DNA of 64,000 nt from Skermanella sp. TT6 (GTDB lineage: Bacteria > Pseudomonadota > Alphaproteobacteria > Azospirillales > Azospirillaceae). The stretch is from assembly GCF_016653635.2 (NCBI RefSeq), contig NZ_CP067420.1, forward strand, positions 4,614,001 to 4,678,000, given 5' to 3'. The notes beneath the pieces are model-generated. The model saw nothing but the letters and a program-made list of their open reading frames with translations. It searched no databases and was not told the DNA's origin. The position numbers were made by a program, and so were the translations under genes. Positions 44,271 to 53,109 of this stretch are shown here, in pieces (position 1 is the first letter of the stretch; each line of letters opens with the position of its first letter).

Positions 44271-45545
44271 TCACTTGGATTTGGCCGATGGGGATTTGGC
44301 CGGCGGGGATTTCCGGACCTTCGCCGAGGCCGGCGTGACGGCGGCGCGCAGGTTCTTCGGCGAGACCACCACGCAGTAGGCCTTGGCCTGGCGCAGGCGC
44401 TTGCAGGCGGCCGTGGCCTGCTCCTCCTCCAGCCCGACGACGATCGGGCGGTGCTTCTTTCGCCGCTCGATCGTGGTCAGCATGGCCCCGCCGAGCACGG
44501 CGGCATGGTTCCGCATCAGCTTGCGCCCGGCGTCGGCCGCCTTCGCCTTGGTGTTGAAGGTTCCGGCGATCTCGACGCTCCAACCGCCCTGCGCCCGCGG
44601 CATGCCGGGAACCGAGACGATCGACGCGCAGGCCGGGGAGATGACGCCGGCGGCCGGCTCGTCCGGCTCCCGGGTCCGGACCGGGTCGATGTCGCGCAGG
44701 GTGACCGGGATCTTCGGGTCGGGCTTGGCATAGGCTTGGTCCATCAGCCGGGCGATGCTGTCGGCGCGGTCGCCCCGGCTCAGCTCGCCCAGCACGACCG
44801 CGACCAGCCGGCGCCCGTCGCGCACCGCCGATGCCACCAGATTGTACCCGGCGGCGCAGGTGAAGCCGGTCTTGATGCCGTCGGCACCCCGGTAGTTGGC
44901 CAGGAAACCGTTGACGCTGTTGAAGGTGCTGCCCCGGTGGACGAAGCTCCGGGTGCTGAAATAGCCGTACTGGTCGGGGAAGTTCCGCAGCAGCGCCAGC
45001 GCCAGGATCGTCAGGTCGCGCGCCGTCACGACCTGCTCCGGGTGGTTGAGGCCGGAGGCGTTGCGGAATTCGGTCCGGTTCATGCCGAGCGAGCGGGCCT
45101 TGGCGGTCATGGCCTCGGCGAAGTCGGACTCGGTGCCGCCCAGCCGCTCGGCCAGGACCACGGCGGCGTCGTTGGCGGACTCGATGATGGCGCCCAGGAT
45201 GGCGTCGCGCGCCCGGATGGTCGAGCCTTGGCGCAGGCGCAGGGACTGGCCGGTCTGGCTGGCCGCCCGGACCGACACCGGCAGTTCCTCGTCCAGCTTC
45301 AGCCGGCCGGCCCGCAGCGCGTCGAACGCCATGTAGACCGTCATCATCTTGGTGGTCGAGGCCGGGAAGCTGCGCAGGTTCGGCTGCTCGGCGTGGAGCA
45401 CGACCCCGCTGTCGGCATCGACCACCAGGCTGGCCCGGTACGCGGCGGCAGGGCTGGAAAAGAGAAGGCTGGAGACCAGGGCTCCGAAGAGGATCAGGGC
45501 CGCGAGCGCGCCCGCCGACGATACACGAACGCATACCCGCAGCAC
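44271..45545 (-). CDS. D-alanyl-D-alanine carboxypeptidase with C-terminal SPOR domain
   Basis: A 424-residue penicillin-binding protein. After a signal peptide (to about residue 35, SSPAAA) it has the serine-protease triad of family S11: STTK with the active Ser, SAND, and KTG in GIKTGFTCAAGYN. A C-terminal SPOR-type domain (about 330-410; WSVEIAGTFNTKAKAADAG and the CVVVSP strand) should bind septal glycan. The enzyme trims the terminal D-Ala of the peptidoglycan stem. The start is GTG at 45545, with AGGGG 7 bases upstream. Confidence 0.93.
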   Translation of the reverse strand: MLRVCVRVSSAGALAALILFGALVSSLLFSSPAAAYRASLVVDADSGVVLHAEQPNLRSFPASTTKMMTVYMAFDALRAGRLKLDEELPVSVRAASQTGQSLRLRQGSTIRARDAILGAIIESANDAAVVLAERLGGTESDFAEAMTAKARSLGMNRTEFRNASGLNHPEQVVTARDLTILALALLRNFPDQYGYFSTRSFVHRGSTFNSVNGFLANYRGADGIKTGFTCAAGYNLVASAVRDGRRLVAVVLGELSRGDRADSIARLMDQAYAKPDPKIPVTLRDIDPVRTREPDEPAAGVISPACASIVSVPGMPRAQGGWSVEIAGTFNTKAKAADAGRKLMRNHAAVLGGAMLTTIERRKKHRPIVVGLEEEQATAACKRLRQAKAYCVVVSPKNLRAAVTPASAKVRKSPPAKSPSAKSK

Positions 45546-45561
45546 GATGAACCCCTATGGA

Positions 45562-46494
45562 TCAGCCGTAGACATTCTCCAATTGTGCATCATCAAAAGT
45601 ATACGTCGAGTTACAGAACTCGCACGTGACCTCGACCCGGCCGTTGACCTTCAGCTCCGAGATCTCCTCCCGCGGCAGCGACCGCAGCACCGTCGCCACG
45701 CGGTCGCGCGAGCAGCGGCAGGTGGCCCGGAGTTCCGTCGGCGTATAGACCCGCACGCCGTCCTCGTGGAACAGGCGGAACAGCAGGTCGTTGGGCGGCA
45801 GCCCCGGGTCCAGCAGCTCGGCGTCGGTGCAGGTGCCGATCAGCACCATGGCGCGGCGCCAGTCGTCGGCGACGTCGCTGCCCAGCACCTGCTGGATCTG
45901 GTCCTCCGGCAGGCGCTGGAGCATCAGGGCGCCGCCGCGCCAGATCCGGTCCGAATCGGTTCCGGCATGGCCGACCGCGACCTTGATGCCGGTGTCGAGC
46001 TGTTCGGACTGGCGGAAATAATGCTGGACGCAGTCCGACAGGGTATCGCCGTTCAGCTCGACGATGCCCTGGTAGCGCTCGGTATGCTCGCCCTGATCGA
46101 CCGTGAAGGCGAGATAGCCGGTGCCCAGCAGCGCAGGGACCGGGGCCGTAGCACCCGCGTCGGCCCCGGCCAGCCGCTCGGCGTCGAACTGGGCGTAGCC
46201 GCGCACGTCGCCGGTGCTGGTGACGTCGGCCACCATCAGCGAGATCGGGCCGTCGCCCTTGGTCTGGAGCGTGAAGATGCCCTCGTACTTGAGGGCGCCC
46301 GCCAGGGTGATGGCGAGCGTGATGGTTTCGCCGAGCAGGTGGGCGACCGGCTCGGGGTAGGCATGCTTGGACAGGACCTCGTCGAGCATCGGGCCGACCT
46401 TGACCAGACGGCCCCGCAGGTGCGAGGCGTCGATCTGGAAAGGCTGCACAATGTCGTCGGTGAGGGGATTCTCGGCGTGACCGAAATGACTCAT
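45562..46494 (-). CDS. hslO: Hsp33 redox-regulated chaperone
   Basis: A 310-residue chaperone. The C-terminal zinc switch reads CRCSRDRV then [10 protein letters not shown], giving the four cysteines that bind zinc when reduced and form disulfides under oxidation. The upstream substrate-binding fold is recognisable by [20 protein letters not shown]. It holds unfolding proteins under oxidative stress. The ATG at 46494 overlaps the argF stop by four bases, so it is translationally coupled to argF. Confidence 0.94.
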   Translation of the reverse strand: MSHFGHAENPLTDDIVQPFQIDASHLRGRLVKVGPMLDEVLSKHAYPEPVAHLLGETITLAITLAGALKYEGIFTLQTKGDGPISLMVADVTSTGDVRGYAQFDAERLAGADAGATAPVPALLGTGYLAFTVDQGEHTERYQGIVELNGDTLSDCVQHYFRQSEQLDTGIKVAVGHAGTDSDRIWRGGALMLQRLPEDQIQQVLGSDVADDWRRAMVLIGTCTDAELLDPGLPPNDLLFRLFHEDGVRVYTPTELRATCRCSRDRVATVLRSLPREEISELKVNGRVEVTCEFCNSTYTFDDAQLENVYG

Positions 46495-47417
46495 GAACTC
46501 AGACACCAGGTTAAAATGCCCTTCTGGGCGTGCAGGCGGTTTTCCGCCTCGTCCCATACCACGGAGTTCGGGCCGTCGATCACGTCGGCGGTGACCTCGT
46601 CGCCGCGGTGGGCTGGCAGACAGTGCATGAATATGGCGTCCGGTTTCGCGTTTGCCATCAGGCGCCGGTCGACCCGGTAGGGTGCCAGCATGTTGTGGCG
46701 GGTTTCGGCGTCCTGCTGGTTCATGGAGACCCAGGTGTCGGTGACCACGCAGTCGGCCCCGGCGACGGCGGCATCCGGGTCGCCGCCGACGCTGACCTTC
46801 CCCCCCTGCCCGAGCGCCCAGCCGACCAGGTCGGGGTCGGGCCGGAGCTGTTCCGGGCAGGCGAGCCGCAGCTCGAAGCCGAAGCGCACCGCGGCGTGGA
46901 TCCAGCTCGCGGCGACATTGTTGCCGTCGCCGCTCCAGGCCACCACCTTGCCCGCGATCGGGCCGCGATGCTCCTCGAAGGTCAGCACGTCGGCCATGAT
47001 CTGGCAGGGGTGCGACCGGTCGGTCAGCCCGTTGATCACCGGGACGGTCGCGTGCTCCGCCAGTTCCAGCAGCTTGTCCTCGGAATCGGTGCGCAGCATG
47101 ATCACGTCGACGAAGCGGGACAGCACCTTGGCGGTATCGGCCACCGTCTCGCCTCGGCCGAGCTGCATCTCCTTGGAGCTGAGCATCACCACGTCGCCGC
47201 CGAGCTGGCGCATGCCGACCTCGAAGGAGACGCGGGTGCGGGTGGACGGCTTCTCGAAGATCATGGCGAGCGTCTTGCCGGCCAGCGGCTTGTCGCCCCC
47301 GCCGGCCGCCTTGAGCGCCTTGCCGCGCTCCAGGATGGAGCGCAGCGTCGTGGCGTCGAAATCGTCGAGGTCGAGGAAGTGGCGGGGGCCGGCGCCGCCG
47401 GAGGCCGGCGCGCTCAT
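46491..47417 (-). CDS. argF: Ornithine carbamoyltransferase
   Basis: A 308-residue enzyme with the carbamoyl phosphate site [21 protein letters not shown], ornithine-binding SMN and [12 protein letters not shown]. It makes citrulline from ornithine and carbamoyl phosphate in arginine synthesis. Its ATG overlaps the argD stop codon, and its own stop overlaps hslO. The order argD-argF-hslO is common in alphaproteobacteria. Confidence 0.96.
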   Translation of the reverse strand: MSAPASGGAGPRHFLDLDDFDATTLRSILERGKALKAAGGGDKPLAGKTLAMIFEKPSTRTRVSFEVGMRQLGGDVVMLSSKEMQLGRGETVADTAKVLSRFVDVIMLRTDSEDKLLELAEHATVPVINGLTDRSHPCQIMADVLTFEEHRGPIAGKVVAWSGDGNNVAASWIHAAVRFGFELRLACPEQLRPDPDLVGWALGQGGKVSVGGDPDAAVAGADCVVTDTWVSMNQQDAETRHNMLAPYRVDRRLMANAKPDAIFMHCLPAHRGDEVTADVIDGPNSVVWDEAENRLHAQKGILTWCLSS

Positions 47418-48577
47418 GGCGCCAGCTCCGCGCAGGCCTTGTCGAGGATATCGATCGCCTCGTCCACCTGGGTCTCGGTGATGATCAGCGGCGGCAGCAG
47501 CCGCACGACATTGTCGCCGGCGGCGACCGTCAGCATGCCGTGGGCGCGCAGCTTGTCCACCACGGTGCCGTTGACGATCTCGGGAACGAACCGCAGGCCC
47601 AGCAGCAGGCCGGCGCCCCGCACCTCCACCAGCGCCTTGGGGTGGCGGGCGACCAGCTCGGTCAGGCGGCCCCACAGCACGCGGGCGATGCGATCCACGC
47701 CTTCCAGGAAGCCCGGCTCCAGCATGACGTCGAGCACGGCGTTGCCGACCGCGGTGGCGAGTGGGTTGCCGCCATAGGTCGAGCCGTGGGTGCCGGGCGT
47801 CATGCCGACCGCGGCCTTCTCCGTCGCGAGGCAGGCGCCCAAGGGGAAGCCGCCGCCGATGCCCTTGGCGGCCGACATCACGTCGGGGGTGATGCCGGCC
47901 CATTCATGAGCGAACAGCTTGCCGGTGCGGCCCATGCCGGTCTGGATCTCGTCGAACAGCAGCAGCAGGCCGTATTCGTCGCAGACCTCCCGGAGCTGGC
48001 GCAGATAGTCCAGCGACCCCGGGCGGATGCCGCCCTCGCCCTGCACCGGCTCGATCGAGATGCCGGCGGTCTCGTTCGTGATGGCGGCGCGCAGCTCGTT
48101 CATGTTGCCGAAGGCGACCTGGTCGAAGCCGTCCTGCATGGGGCCGAAGCCCTTGACCATCTTTTCCTGCTTGGTCGCGGCGATGGCGGTCGTGGTCCGC
48201 CCGTGGAAGGCGCCGCCGGCGGTGATGATCCGCCAGCGCTCGGGGTGCCCCGTCTCGTACTGGTACTTGCGCACCACCTTGATCGCGCATTCCCACGCCT
48301 CGACGCCGGAATTGGTGAAGAACACCGTGTCGGCGAAGGTGTGATCGACCAGTCGTCGCGCCAGGCTCTCCTGCCCCGCCACGCGGTACAGGTTGGAGGT
48401 ATGCCAGATCTTGTGCGCCTGATCGGTCAGGGCCTTGATCAGGTGCGGATGGGCATGGCCCAGCGCGGTGACGGCGACGCCGCTGGCGAAGTCCAGGTAG
48501 CGCCGGCCGGTCGTGTCGAAGACATAGGGCCCTTCGCCCCGCTCGAACACGACATCCGCACGGGCATAGGTGGGCAT
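47414..48577 (-). CDS. argD: Acetylornithine aminotransferase
   Basis: A 387-residue pyridoxal phosphate enzyme of class III. It shows [20 protein letters not shown] near the start, [18 protein letters not shown], the PLP Asp region [16 protein letters not shown] and the lysine in [14 protein letters not shown]. It converts N-acetylglutamate semialdehyde to N-acetylornithine. I chose the ATG at 48577; in-frame sequence upstream has no conserved character. The operon promoter should lie in the following intergenic region. Confidence 0.95.
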   Translation of the reverse strand: MPTYARADVVFERGEGPYVFDTTGRRYLDFASGVAVTALGHAHPHLIKALTDQAHKIWHTSNLYRVAGQESLARRLVDHTFADTVFFTNSGVEAWECAIKVVRKYQYETGHPERWRIITAGGAFHGRTTTAIAATKQEKMVKGFGPMQDGFDQVAFGNMNELRAAITNETAGISIEPVQGEGGIRPGSLDYLRQLREVCDEYGLLLLFDEIQTGMGRTGKLFAHEWAGITPDVMSAAKGIGGGFPLGACLATEKAAVGMTPGTHGSTYGGNPLATAVGNAVLDVMLEPGFLEGVDRIARVLWGRLTELVARHPKALVEVRGAGLLLGLRFVPEIVNGTVVDKLRAHGMLTVAAGDNVVRLLPPLIITETQVDEAIDILDKACAELAP

Positions 48578-48933
48578 GACAACAGGGATCACGGGTAAGC
48601 CCCCAACGGGTTCAATTCCGGCAAACGGTCCACCAGCGCCGTCCTCCGGAAAACGGCGTAGTACGGAAAGCACGAACTCCCGGAAGGCGCAGCCGTCCGG
48701 GAGACCGCAGACTATCCAAAGCCGGGGACGCCATGTCAACGGGCGCAGGGGCGAATCGGGCGGGCGGGGTATGATTTCATGGGCGGGAACGCCGCGGCCC
48801 GGCTATTCCCGCTTCGACCGGGGCTGAAACAACAATAAATTCGCGGTAACAAAACCTTAAATGCGTTGTGACAATCTTGCGCCCGATTTGCATTCAAAGG
48901 AATGCATCCACGTGTTCGGGAAACGCTTCAGAA
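48578..48933. other. Intergenic region between argD and the CsgG-like operon
   Basis: About 356 bases between divergent operons. The right end is AT-rich (AACAATAAATTCGCGG and AACAAAACCTTAAATG). It includes a hairpin TGCATTC-AAAG-GAATGCA (48889-48906) in the likely leader of the CsgG-like gene. An upstream in-frame GTG at 48868 could extend that gene by 22 residues. Confidence 0.45.
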
Positions 48934-49929
48934 ATGATCGCCTCTGCATCTCGCCCTGGAAGCGGCAGGTTCTCCCTCGGCCGGCTCCTTCGCTTCACCC
49001 TTGCCGGAACGGTGATGTTGAGCGGGTGCGCCACGCCGTCGACGCCGCCGACCGCGGTCCAGGCTCCCGCCGCTGTCGCGGATGCCCAGAAGCAGGCGGC
49101 GCTGGCACCGCCCGCGGTGAAGAGCTTCAAGCGGAAGGTGGCCCTGGGGCGGTTCACCAACGAGACCCGCTACGGCAAGGCGCTGCTGGGCGGCGACCTG
49201 GATCCGCTTGGGCGCCAGACCGGCGACATGCTGAGTTCGCGGCTGGTCGAATCCGGGCGCTTCATCGTTCTCGAACGGCCGGATCTCGCCGCGGTCAAGT
49301 CCGAGCAGGCGCTGTCCGGCGGCGGCAACACCGTCGGGGCCGACACCCTGATCGTCGGGTCGCTGACGGAGTTCGGCCGCGGTGCGGAAGGTCAGGCGGG
49401 CTTCCTGAGCAACACCAAGCGCCAGGTCGCCCGAGCCAAGGTCGAGGTGCGGCTTGTCGATGTCAGGACCGGCCATGCGTACTTCTCGGCGAACGGCACC
49501 GGGGAGGCGGCGGTCGAGCAGGGCACCGTCATGGGGTTCGGCTCCCGCGCCGACTACGACGCTACCCTCAATGACCGGGCGATCGCCGCCGCGATTTCCG
49601 ACCTGCTGAGCAGTCTCGTCGCGAAGCTCGAAGAACGTCCCTGGCGCAGCGATATCCTGAAGATCGACGGACCGCGCGTCTATATCAGCGGCGGCACCAG
49701 GCAGGGCCTGAAACCGGGCGACCGGCTCGCCGTCATGCGGAGCGGCGAGCGGGTGAAAAGCGCGCAAAGCGGTTTCGACCTGGAACTGCCCCCCTCTCCC
49801 GTCGCCGATCTCGTGGTGGAGAGCACGTTCGGCGACAGCGTGACCAGCGAGGGATCGATCGCGCGCATCACGGGCGGAACCATCCCCGGCGGCAATACCA
49901 GCGGCCTGTTCGTGGCCGAAGCAAAGTGA
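48934..49929 (+). CDS. CsgG/HfaB-family outer-membrane lipoprotein
   Basis: A 331-residue protein. An N-terminal export signal ends in a lipobox (VMLSGC). The CsgG domain follows: VALGRFTNETRYGKALLGG, DMLSSRLVESGRFIVLERPD, ADTLIVGSLTEFGRG, and the VEVRLVDVRTGHAYFSANGT strand pair. CsgG-type proteins form outer-membrane pores or secretion channels, for curli in enterobacteria and for holdfast anchoring in Caulobacter. No curli gene is nearby; three lipoprotein-type genes follow. Confidence 0.9.
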   Translation: MIASASRPGSGRFSLGRLLRFTLAGTVMLSGCATPSTPPTAVQAPAAVADAQKQAALAPPAVKSFKRKVALGRFTNETRYGKALLGGDLDPLGRQTGDMLSSRLVESGRFIVLERPDLAAVKSEQALSGGGNTVGADTLIVGSLTEFGRGAEGQAGFLSNTKRQVARAKVEVRLVDVRTGHAYFSANGTGEAAVEQGTVMGFGSRADYDATLNDRAIAAAISDLLSSLVAKLEERPWRSDILKIDGPRVYISGGTRQGLKPGDRLAVMRSGERVKSAQSGFDLELPPSPVADLVVESTFGDSVTSEGSIARITGGTIPGGNTSGLFVAEAK

Positions 49930-49940
49930 AGGTTGAAGAC

Positions 49941-50246
49941 ATGAGAGTTCGCCCATTGGCGCTGGCCGGCGCCCTGATGCTGACCGCCTGCGCCTATCCG
50001 AACACGACGGTCCGGACACTGGAGGAAAAGCCGCAGTTGGCCTTCGCCAACGCTTCCCCCACGGCCATGCTGTTCGTCAACGGCGTCCTGATCGGCCCGG
50101 CCGCCGACTACGACGGAAAGAAGAGTACGCTTCAAGTTGGAACCGGCACCCACACCGTCGAAGTCCGGGAAAACGACAGAGCCATTTACAGCGAGAGGAT
50201 CTATCTCGGGTCAGACGCAATCAAAACAATCTCCCTGCCCAAGTGA
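49941..50246 (+). CDS. Small lipoprotein with PEGA-like segment
   Basis: A 101-residue exported protein with signal MRVRPLALAGALMLTAC, a lipobox. The body is beta-rich and contains LFVNGVLIGPAADYDGKKST, TGTHTVEVREND and RIYLGSDAIKTISL, a PEGA-type pattern. It sits 11 bases after the CsgG-like gene and 8 before the DUF4810 gene. I do not recognise a named family. Confidence 0.78.
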   Translation: MRVRPLALAGALMLTACAYPNTTVRTLEEKPQLAFANASPTAMLFVNGVLIGPAADYDGKKSTLQVGTGTHTVEVRENDRAIYSERIYLGSDAIKTISLPK

Positions 50247-50254
50247 GTTGAAAT

Positions 50255-50647
50255 ATGAAAGCCAGCCGCCTTTCGATTCTGGCCATCGCCGTGATTTGCG
50301 CGGGATGCGGCCAGACAACGAAGTATTATTGGGGAAATTATTCCAAGTCCCTTTATGATTATCAGCAGAACCCCACCACTCAAGCCAGCCATCAAGCGGC
50401 GCTGGAGAGCATCATCGCATCGGGCGAACCGACCCGGAAGGTTCCTCCGGGCATCTACGCGGAACTTGGCTACCTGAAGCTTTCGTCCGGCGACAGCGGC
50501 GGCGCCATAGCGCTGTTCGAGAAAGAAAAATCCGCTTGGCCGGAGTCGGCGCTCATGATGGACAAAGCCGTCCTGAACGCGCGTGAAGGCAAGGACAAGC
50601 CTCCTGCCGCAACCGGCGTCACGCCGGCTTCGTTACCCACCAGCTAA
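50255..50647 (+). CDS. DUF4810 family lipoprotein
   Basis: A 130-residue lipoprotein with a signal ending AVICAGC. The body begins TTKYYWGNYSKSLYDYQQNP, the DUF4810 signature, and has a helical tail (AELGYLKLSSGDSGGAIALF) that resembles a TPR-like repeat. DUF4810 genes are found with CsgG-like and DUF799 genes in many proteobacteria, as here. Confidence 0.88.
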   Translation: MKASRLSILAIAVICAGCGQTTKYYWGNYSKSLYDYQQNPTTQASHQAALESIIASGEPTRKVPPGIYAELGYLKLSSGDSGGAIALFEKEKSAWPESALMMDKAVLNAREGKDKPPAATGVTPASLPTS

Positions 50648-50659
50648 GGCGACATCCCC

Positions 50660-51319
50660 ATGCGAATTCTCTTCAAGGCCGCCCTGGCTTGCCTGTGCCT
50701 GGCGGGATTGTCCGCATGCGCGGCGCCGCCGCAGAAGAAGGATTTCAGCGCGATCCGCGCGAACCATCCGCGGTCCATCGTGATCGTGCCGGTGACGAAC
50801 GCCAGCACGCAGGTCGATGCGCCGGACAACTTCCTGGTGACCCTGCCGGTGCCGCTCGCGGAGAAAGGCTACTACGTCTTCCCCGTGCACATGGTCAAGC
50901 GGGTCATGGAGGACGAGGGCTTGGCCGACGCCGACCTGGTCCACTCGGCGGACGCCCGGAAGGTCGCGGCCCTGTTCGGAGCCGATGCCGTCCTGTTCGC
51001 CAATATCCGGCGCTGGGACAGCCAGTACATCCTTCTGTCGACCACCACGACGGTCGACATCGATTACACCTTGAAAAGCGGCAAGACGGGAGAAACGCTC
51101 TGGGAGGAGGCGGTCCACACCGCCTATTCCCCGCAGGCGCAGAACTCGGGCGGCCATCCGCTCGCCTTCCTGGTCACCCAGCTCATCGTCGCCGCCATCG
51201 AGAGGGCGGCTCCGAGCTACCTGCCCCTGGCCAGCCAAGCCAACGGCGTCGCCTTCTACGCGGCGGGCCGCGGCATTCCCTCCGGTCCCTACGACCCGCA
51301 GTTCGGCAAGGACTATTGA
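50660..51319 (+). CDS. DUF799 (GNA1162-type) lipoprotein
   Basis: A 219-residue lipoprotein with a signal ending LAGLSAC. The body contains HPRSIVIVPVTNASTQVDAP, PLAEKGYYVFPVHMVKRVME and ADAVLFANIRRWDSQYILLS, the DUF799 pattern shared with the meningococcal antigen GNA1162. That protein belongs to an outer-membrane lipoprotein group. It closes the four-gene CsgG-type operon and is followed by a GC hairpin. Confidence 0.9.
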   Translation: MRILFKAALACLCLAGLSACAAPPQKKDFSAIRANHPRSIVIVPVTNASTQVDAPDNFLVTLPVPLAEKGYYVFPVHMVKRVMEDEGLADADLVHSADARKVAALFGADAVLFANIRRWDSQYILLSTTTTVDIDYTLKSGKTGETLWEEAVHTAYSPQAQNSGGHPLAFLVTQLIVAAIERAAPSYLPLASQANGVAFYAAGRGIPSGPYDPQFGKDY

Positions 51320-51334
51320 GGATTCGGCATCGGT

Positions 51335-51362
51335 CCGTGAGGCGGCTTCACCCGCCTCACGG
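51335..51362. terminator. Hairpin terminator-like element between convergent genes
   Basis: CCGTGAGGCGG (51335-51345) pairs with CCGCCTCACGG (51352-51362), an 11-bp perfect stem with a 6-base loop. It follows the DUF799 gene and overlaps the last codons of the convergent permease gene. No T run follows, so it may act from both sides or act as a stability hairpin. Confidence 0.6.
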
Positions 51363-52160
51363 CCGCAGCTTCCACCCCCGGCTGATCAGCACGCCGCACG
51401 CGCCCCACAGCGCCGCCGCCGTTCCGGCGACCACCGCCAGCGACGTCAGGGGGGACGCCTCCGCTCCGCCCAGGAAGCCGTAGCGGAATCCCGAGATCGC
51501 GTGGAAGATGGGGTTGGCCTGGATGAGGGCCGGGAACGGCTCCGGCAGGGCGTCGGCCGGGACGAAGACGCCGGACAGGAAGGTCAGCGGCACCAGGACG
51601 AAGACGAAGGCCGCCGCCAAATGGTCCCACTTCTCGCACCACAGCCCGATCAGCACGCCGGCCAGCGACATCATCAGGGCACCCAATGCCGCGAAGGCGA
51701 TGACCGCCCAGGGGGCGGCGACGGGCATCGGCCAGACCAGCAGGGTGCCGGCCAGCACCACCGTCCCGGTGACGAGGCCGCTCAGCGCGCCGGCCAGGGC
51801 GTAAGCCGCCGTCATCTCCGCGGCACCCAGCGGGGCCATCAGGATGTCGCTGATGATGCCCTCCATCCGGTCGAACAGCAGGCTGAACGCCGTGGTTTCG
51901 GCCGAGCGGAACAGCACCGCCATCAGGATCAGGCCCGGCACCGCGAAGGACAGCAGCGCGTCGCCCTCTTCCGTGCCGCGCTCCGGCCCCAGGGCGAAGA
52001 CCAGGACGATGAAATAGACCAGGGTCTGGAAGGCGGGCGCCAGGACCGTCTCCAGCGCCTCCTTCAGGTAGCGGCCCAGCTCGCGGCGGAACAGCGTCCG
52101 CGCACCCATCCAATGGATGCGCCCGATCGCGCGGGGCCGCGGCCCCTGGAAACCCGACAT
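51357..52160 (-). CDS. ABC-2 type transporter permease (first of a tandem pair)
   Basis: A 267-residue membrane protein with six hydrophobic segments. It has an ABC-2 permease plan: FRRELGRYLKEALETVLAPA at the start, PLGAAEMTAAYALAGAL in the conserved helical loop and LTFLSGVFVPADALP followed by NPIFHAISGFRYGF. It resembles YadH/NodJ-like exporters of polysaccharides or drugs. Eight bases upstream lies a related permease gene, and no ATPase gene is present, so the partner must be encoded elsewhere. Confidence 0.88.
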   Translation of the reverse strand: MSGFQGPRPRAIGRIHWMGARTLFRRELGRYLKEALETVLAPAFQTLVYFIVLVFALGPERGTEEGDALLSFAVPGLILMAVLFRSAETTAFSLLFDRMEGIISDILMAPLGAAEMTAAYALAGALSGLVTGTVVLAGTLLVWPMPVAAPWAVIAFAALGALMMSLAGVLIGLWCEKWDHLAAAFVFVLVPLTFLSGVFVPADALPEPFPALIQANPIFHAISGFRYGFLGGAEASPLTSLAVVAGTAAALWGACGVLISRGWKLRP

Positions 52161-52167
52161 GGCACCG

Positions 52168-52971
52168 TCACGCCTTCAGCTTGTATCCGGTGGACAGCAT
52201 CCGCAGCAGCAGGACAGCCAGGGCGGCGTTGATGCCCAGCATGACCGCGACGCCGATCGCCAGGGTGCCGTCGGACTGGCCGATGAAGCCGTAGCGGAAC
52301 CCGTCGATCATGTAGAAGAACGGATTGAAGTGCGCCAGCCACCAGAAGGCCGGGGGCAGCCGGTCGACCGAATAGAAGGTGCCGGACAGGAAGGTCAGCG
52401 GCGTCACCACGAAATTGGTGAAGGCCGCGATATGGTCGAACTTCTCCGACCAGATGCCGCCGATCATGCCGAGCTGGGCCAGCATCATGGAGGCCATCAC
52501 GCCGTGGAACAGGATGAAGCCCGGCGCGTGGAAACCCAGCGGCACGAAGGACCAGATCGCCGCTCCGGTCACGACGCCGACCAGCAACCCGCGGGTGATG
52601 CCGCCGCCGACGAAGGCCACCGCCATTTCCAGCGGGGACAGCGGCGGCATCAGCACGTCCACGATGTTGCCCTGGACCTTCGATATCACCACCGAGGAGG
52701 AGGTGTTGGCGAAGGCGTTCTGCGCCATGGCCATGACGATCAGGCCCGGGCCCAGGAAGACCAGGAACGGCACGCTGCCCGCCATCCGCACGACGCCGCC
52801 CAGCGCCAGCGCGAAGACGGCGTAGAACAGCAGGGTCGTGACGACCGGGGCCGCGATCGTCTGGGTATAGACCTTGATGAACCGATGCACCTCCCGTTGG
52901 TACAGGGTCCAGAGGCCGATCCAGTTGACGGTGCCGATATCGCGCGGCAGTGGCGGGAGATGGGTGCTCAT
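52168..52971 (-). CDS. ABC-2 type transporter permease (second of a tandem pair)
   Basis: A 267-residue membrane protein of exactly the same length as its neighbour and clearly related to it: the LTFLSGTFYSVDRLPPAFWW segment and NPFFYMIDGFRYGF match the same positions. PLSPLEMAVAFVGGGITRG is the conserved cytoplasmic loop. The pair could form a heterodimeric exporter or arose by duplication. Substrate unknown. Confidence 0.88.
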   Translation of the reverse strand: MSTHLPPLPRDIGTVNWIGLWTLYQREVHRFIKVYTQTIAAPVVTTLLFYAVFALALGGVVRMAGSVPFLVFLGPGLIVMAMAQNAFANTSSSVVISKVQGNIVDVLMPPLSPLEMAVAFVGGGITRGLLVGVVTGAAIWSFVPLGFHAPGFILFHGVMASMMLAQLGMIGGIWSEKFDHIAAFTNFVVTPLTFLSGTFYSVDRLPPAFWWLAHFNPFFYMIDGFRYGFIGQSDGTLAIGVAVMLGINAALAVLLLRMLSTGYKLKA

Positions 52972-53109
52972 GATGCCCTTCAGCTAAGTGCGCGCACCCT
53001 AATGTGAAGCGGGCGCATGGCACAATTGCCGAGAGCGAATGGCTGGTGGGCGGCATCGCCGCACCGCCCGCCGCCGCGGTACCCGCCGCCGTCCCACCCT
53101 GCGGACGCC

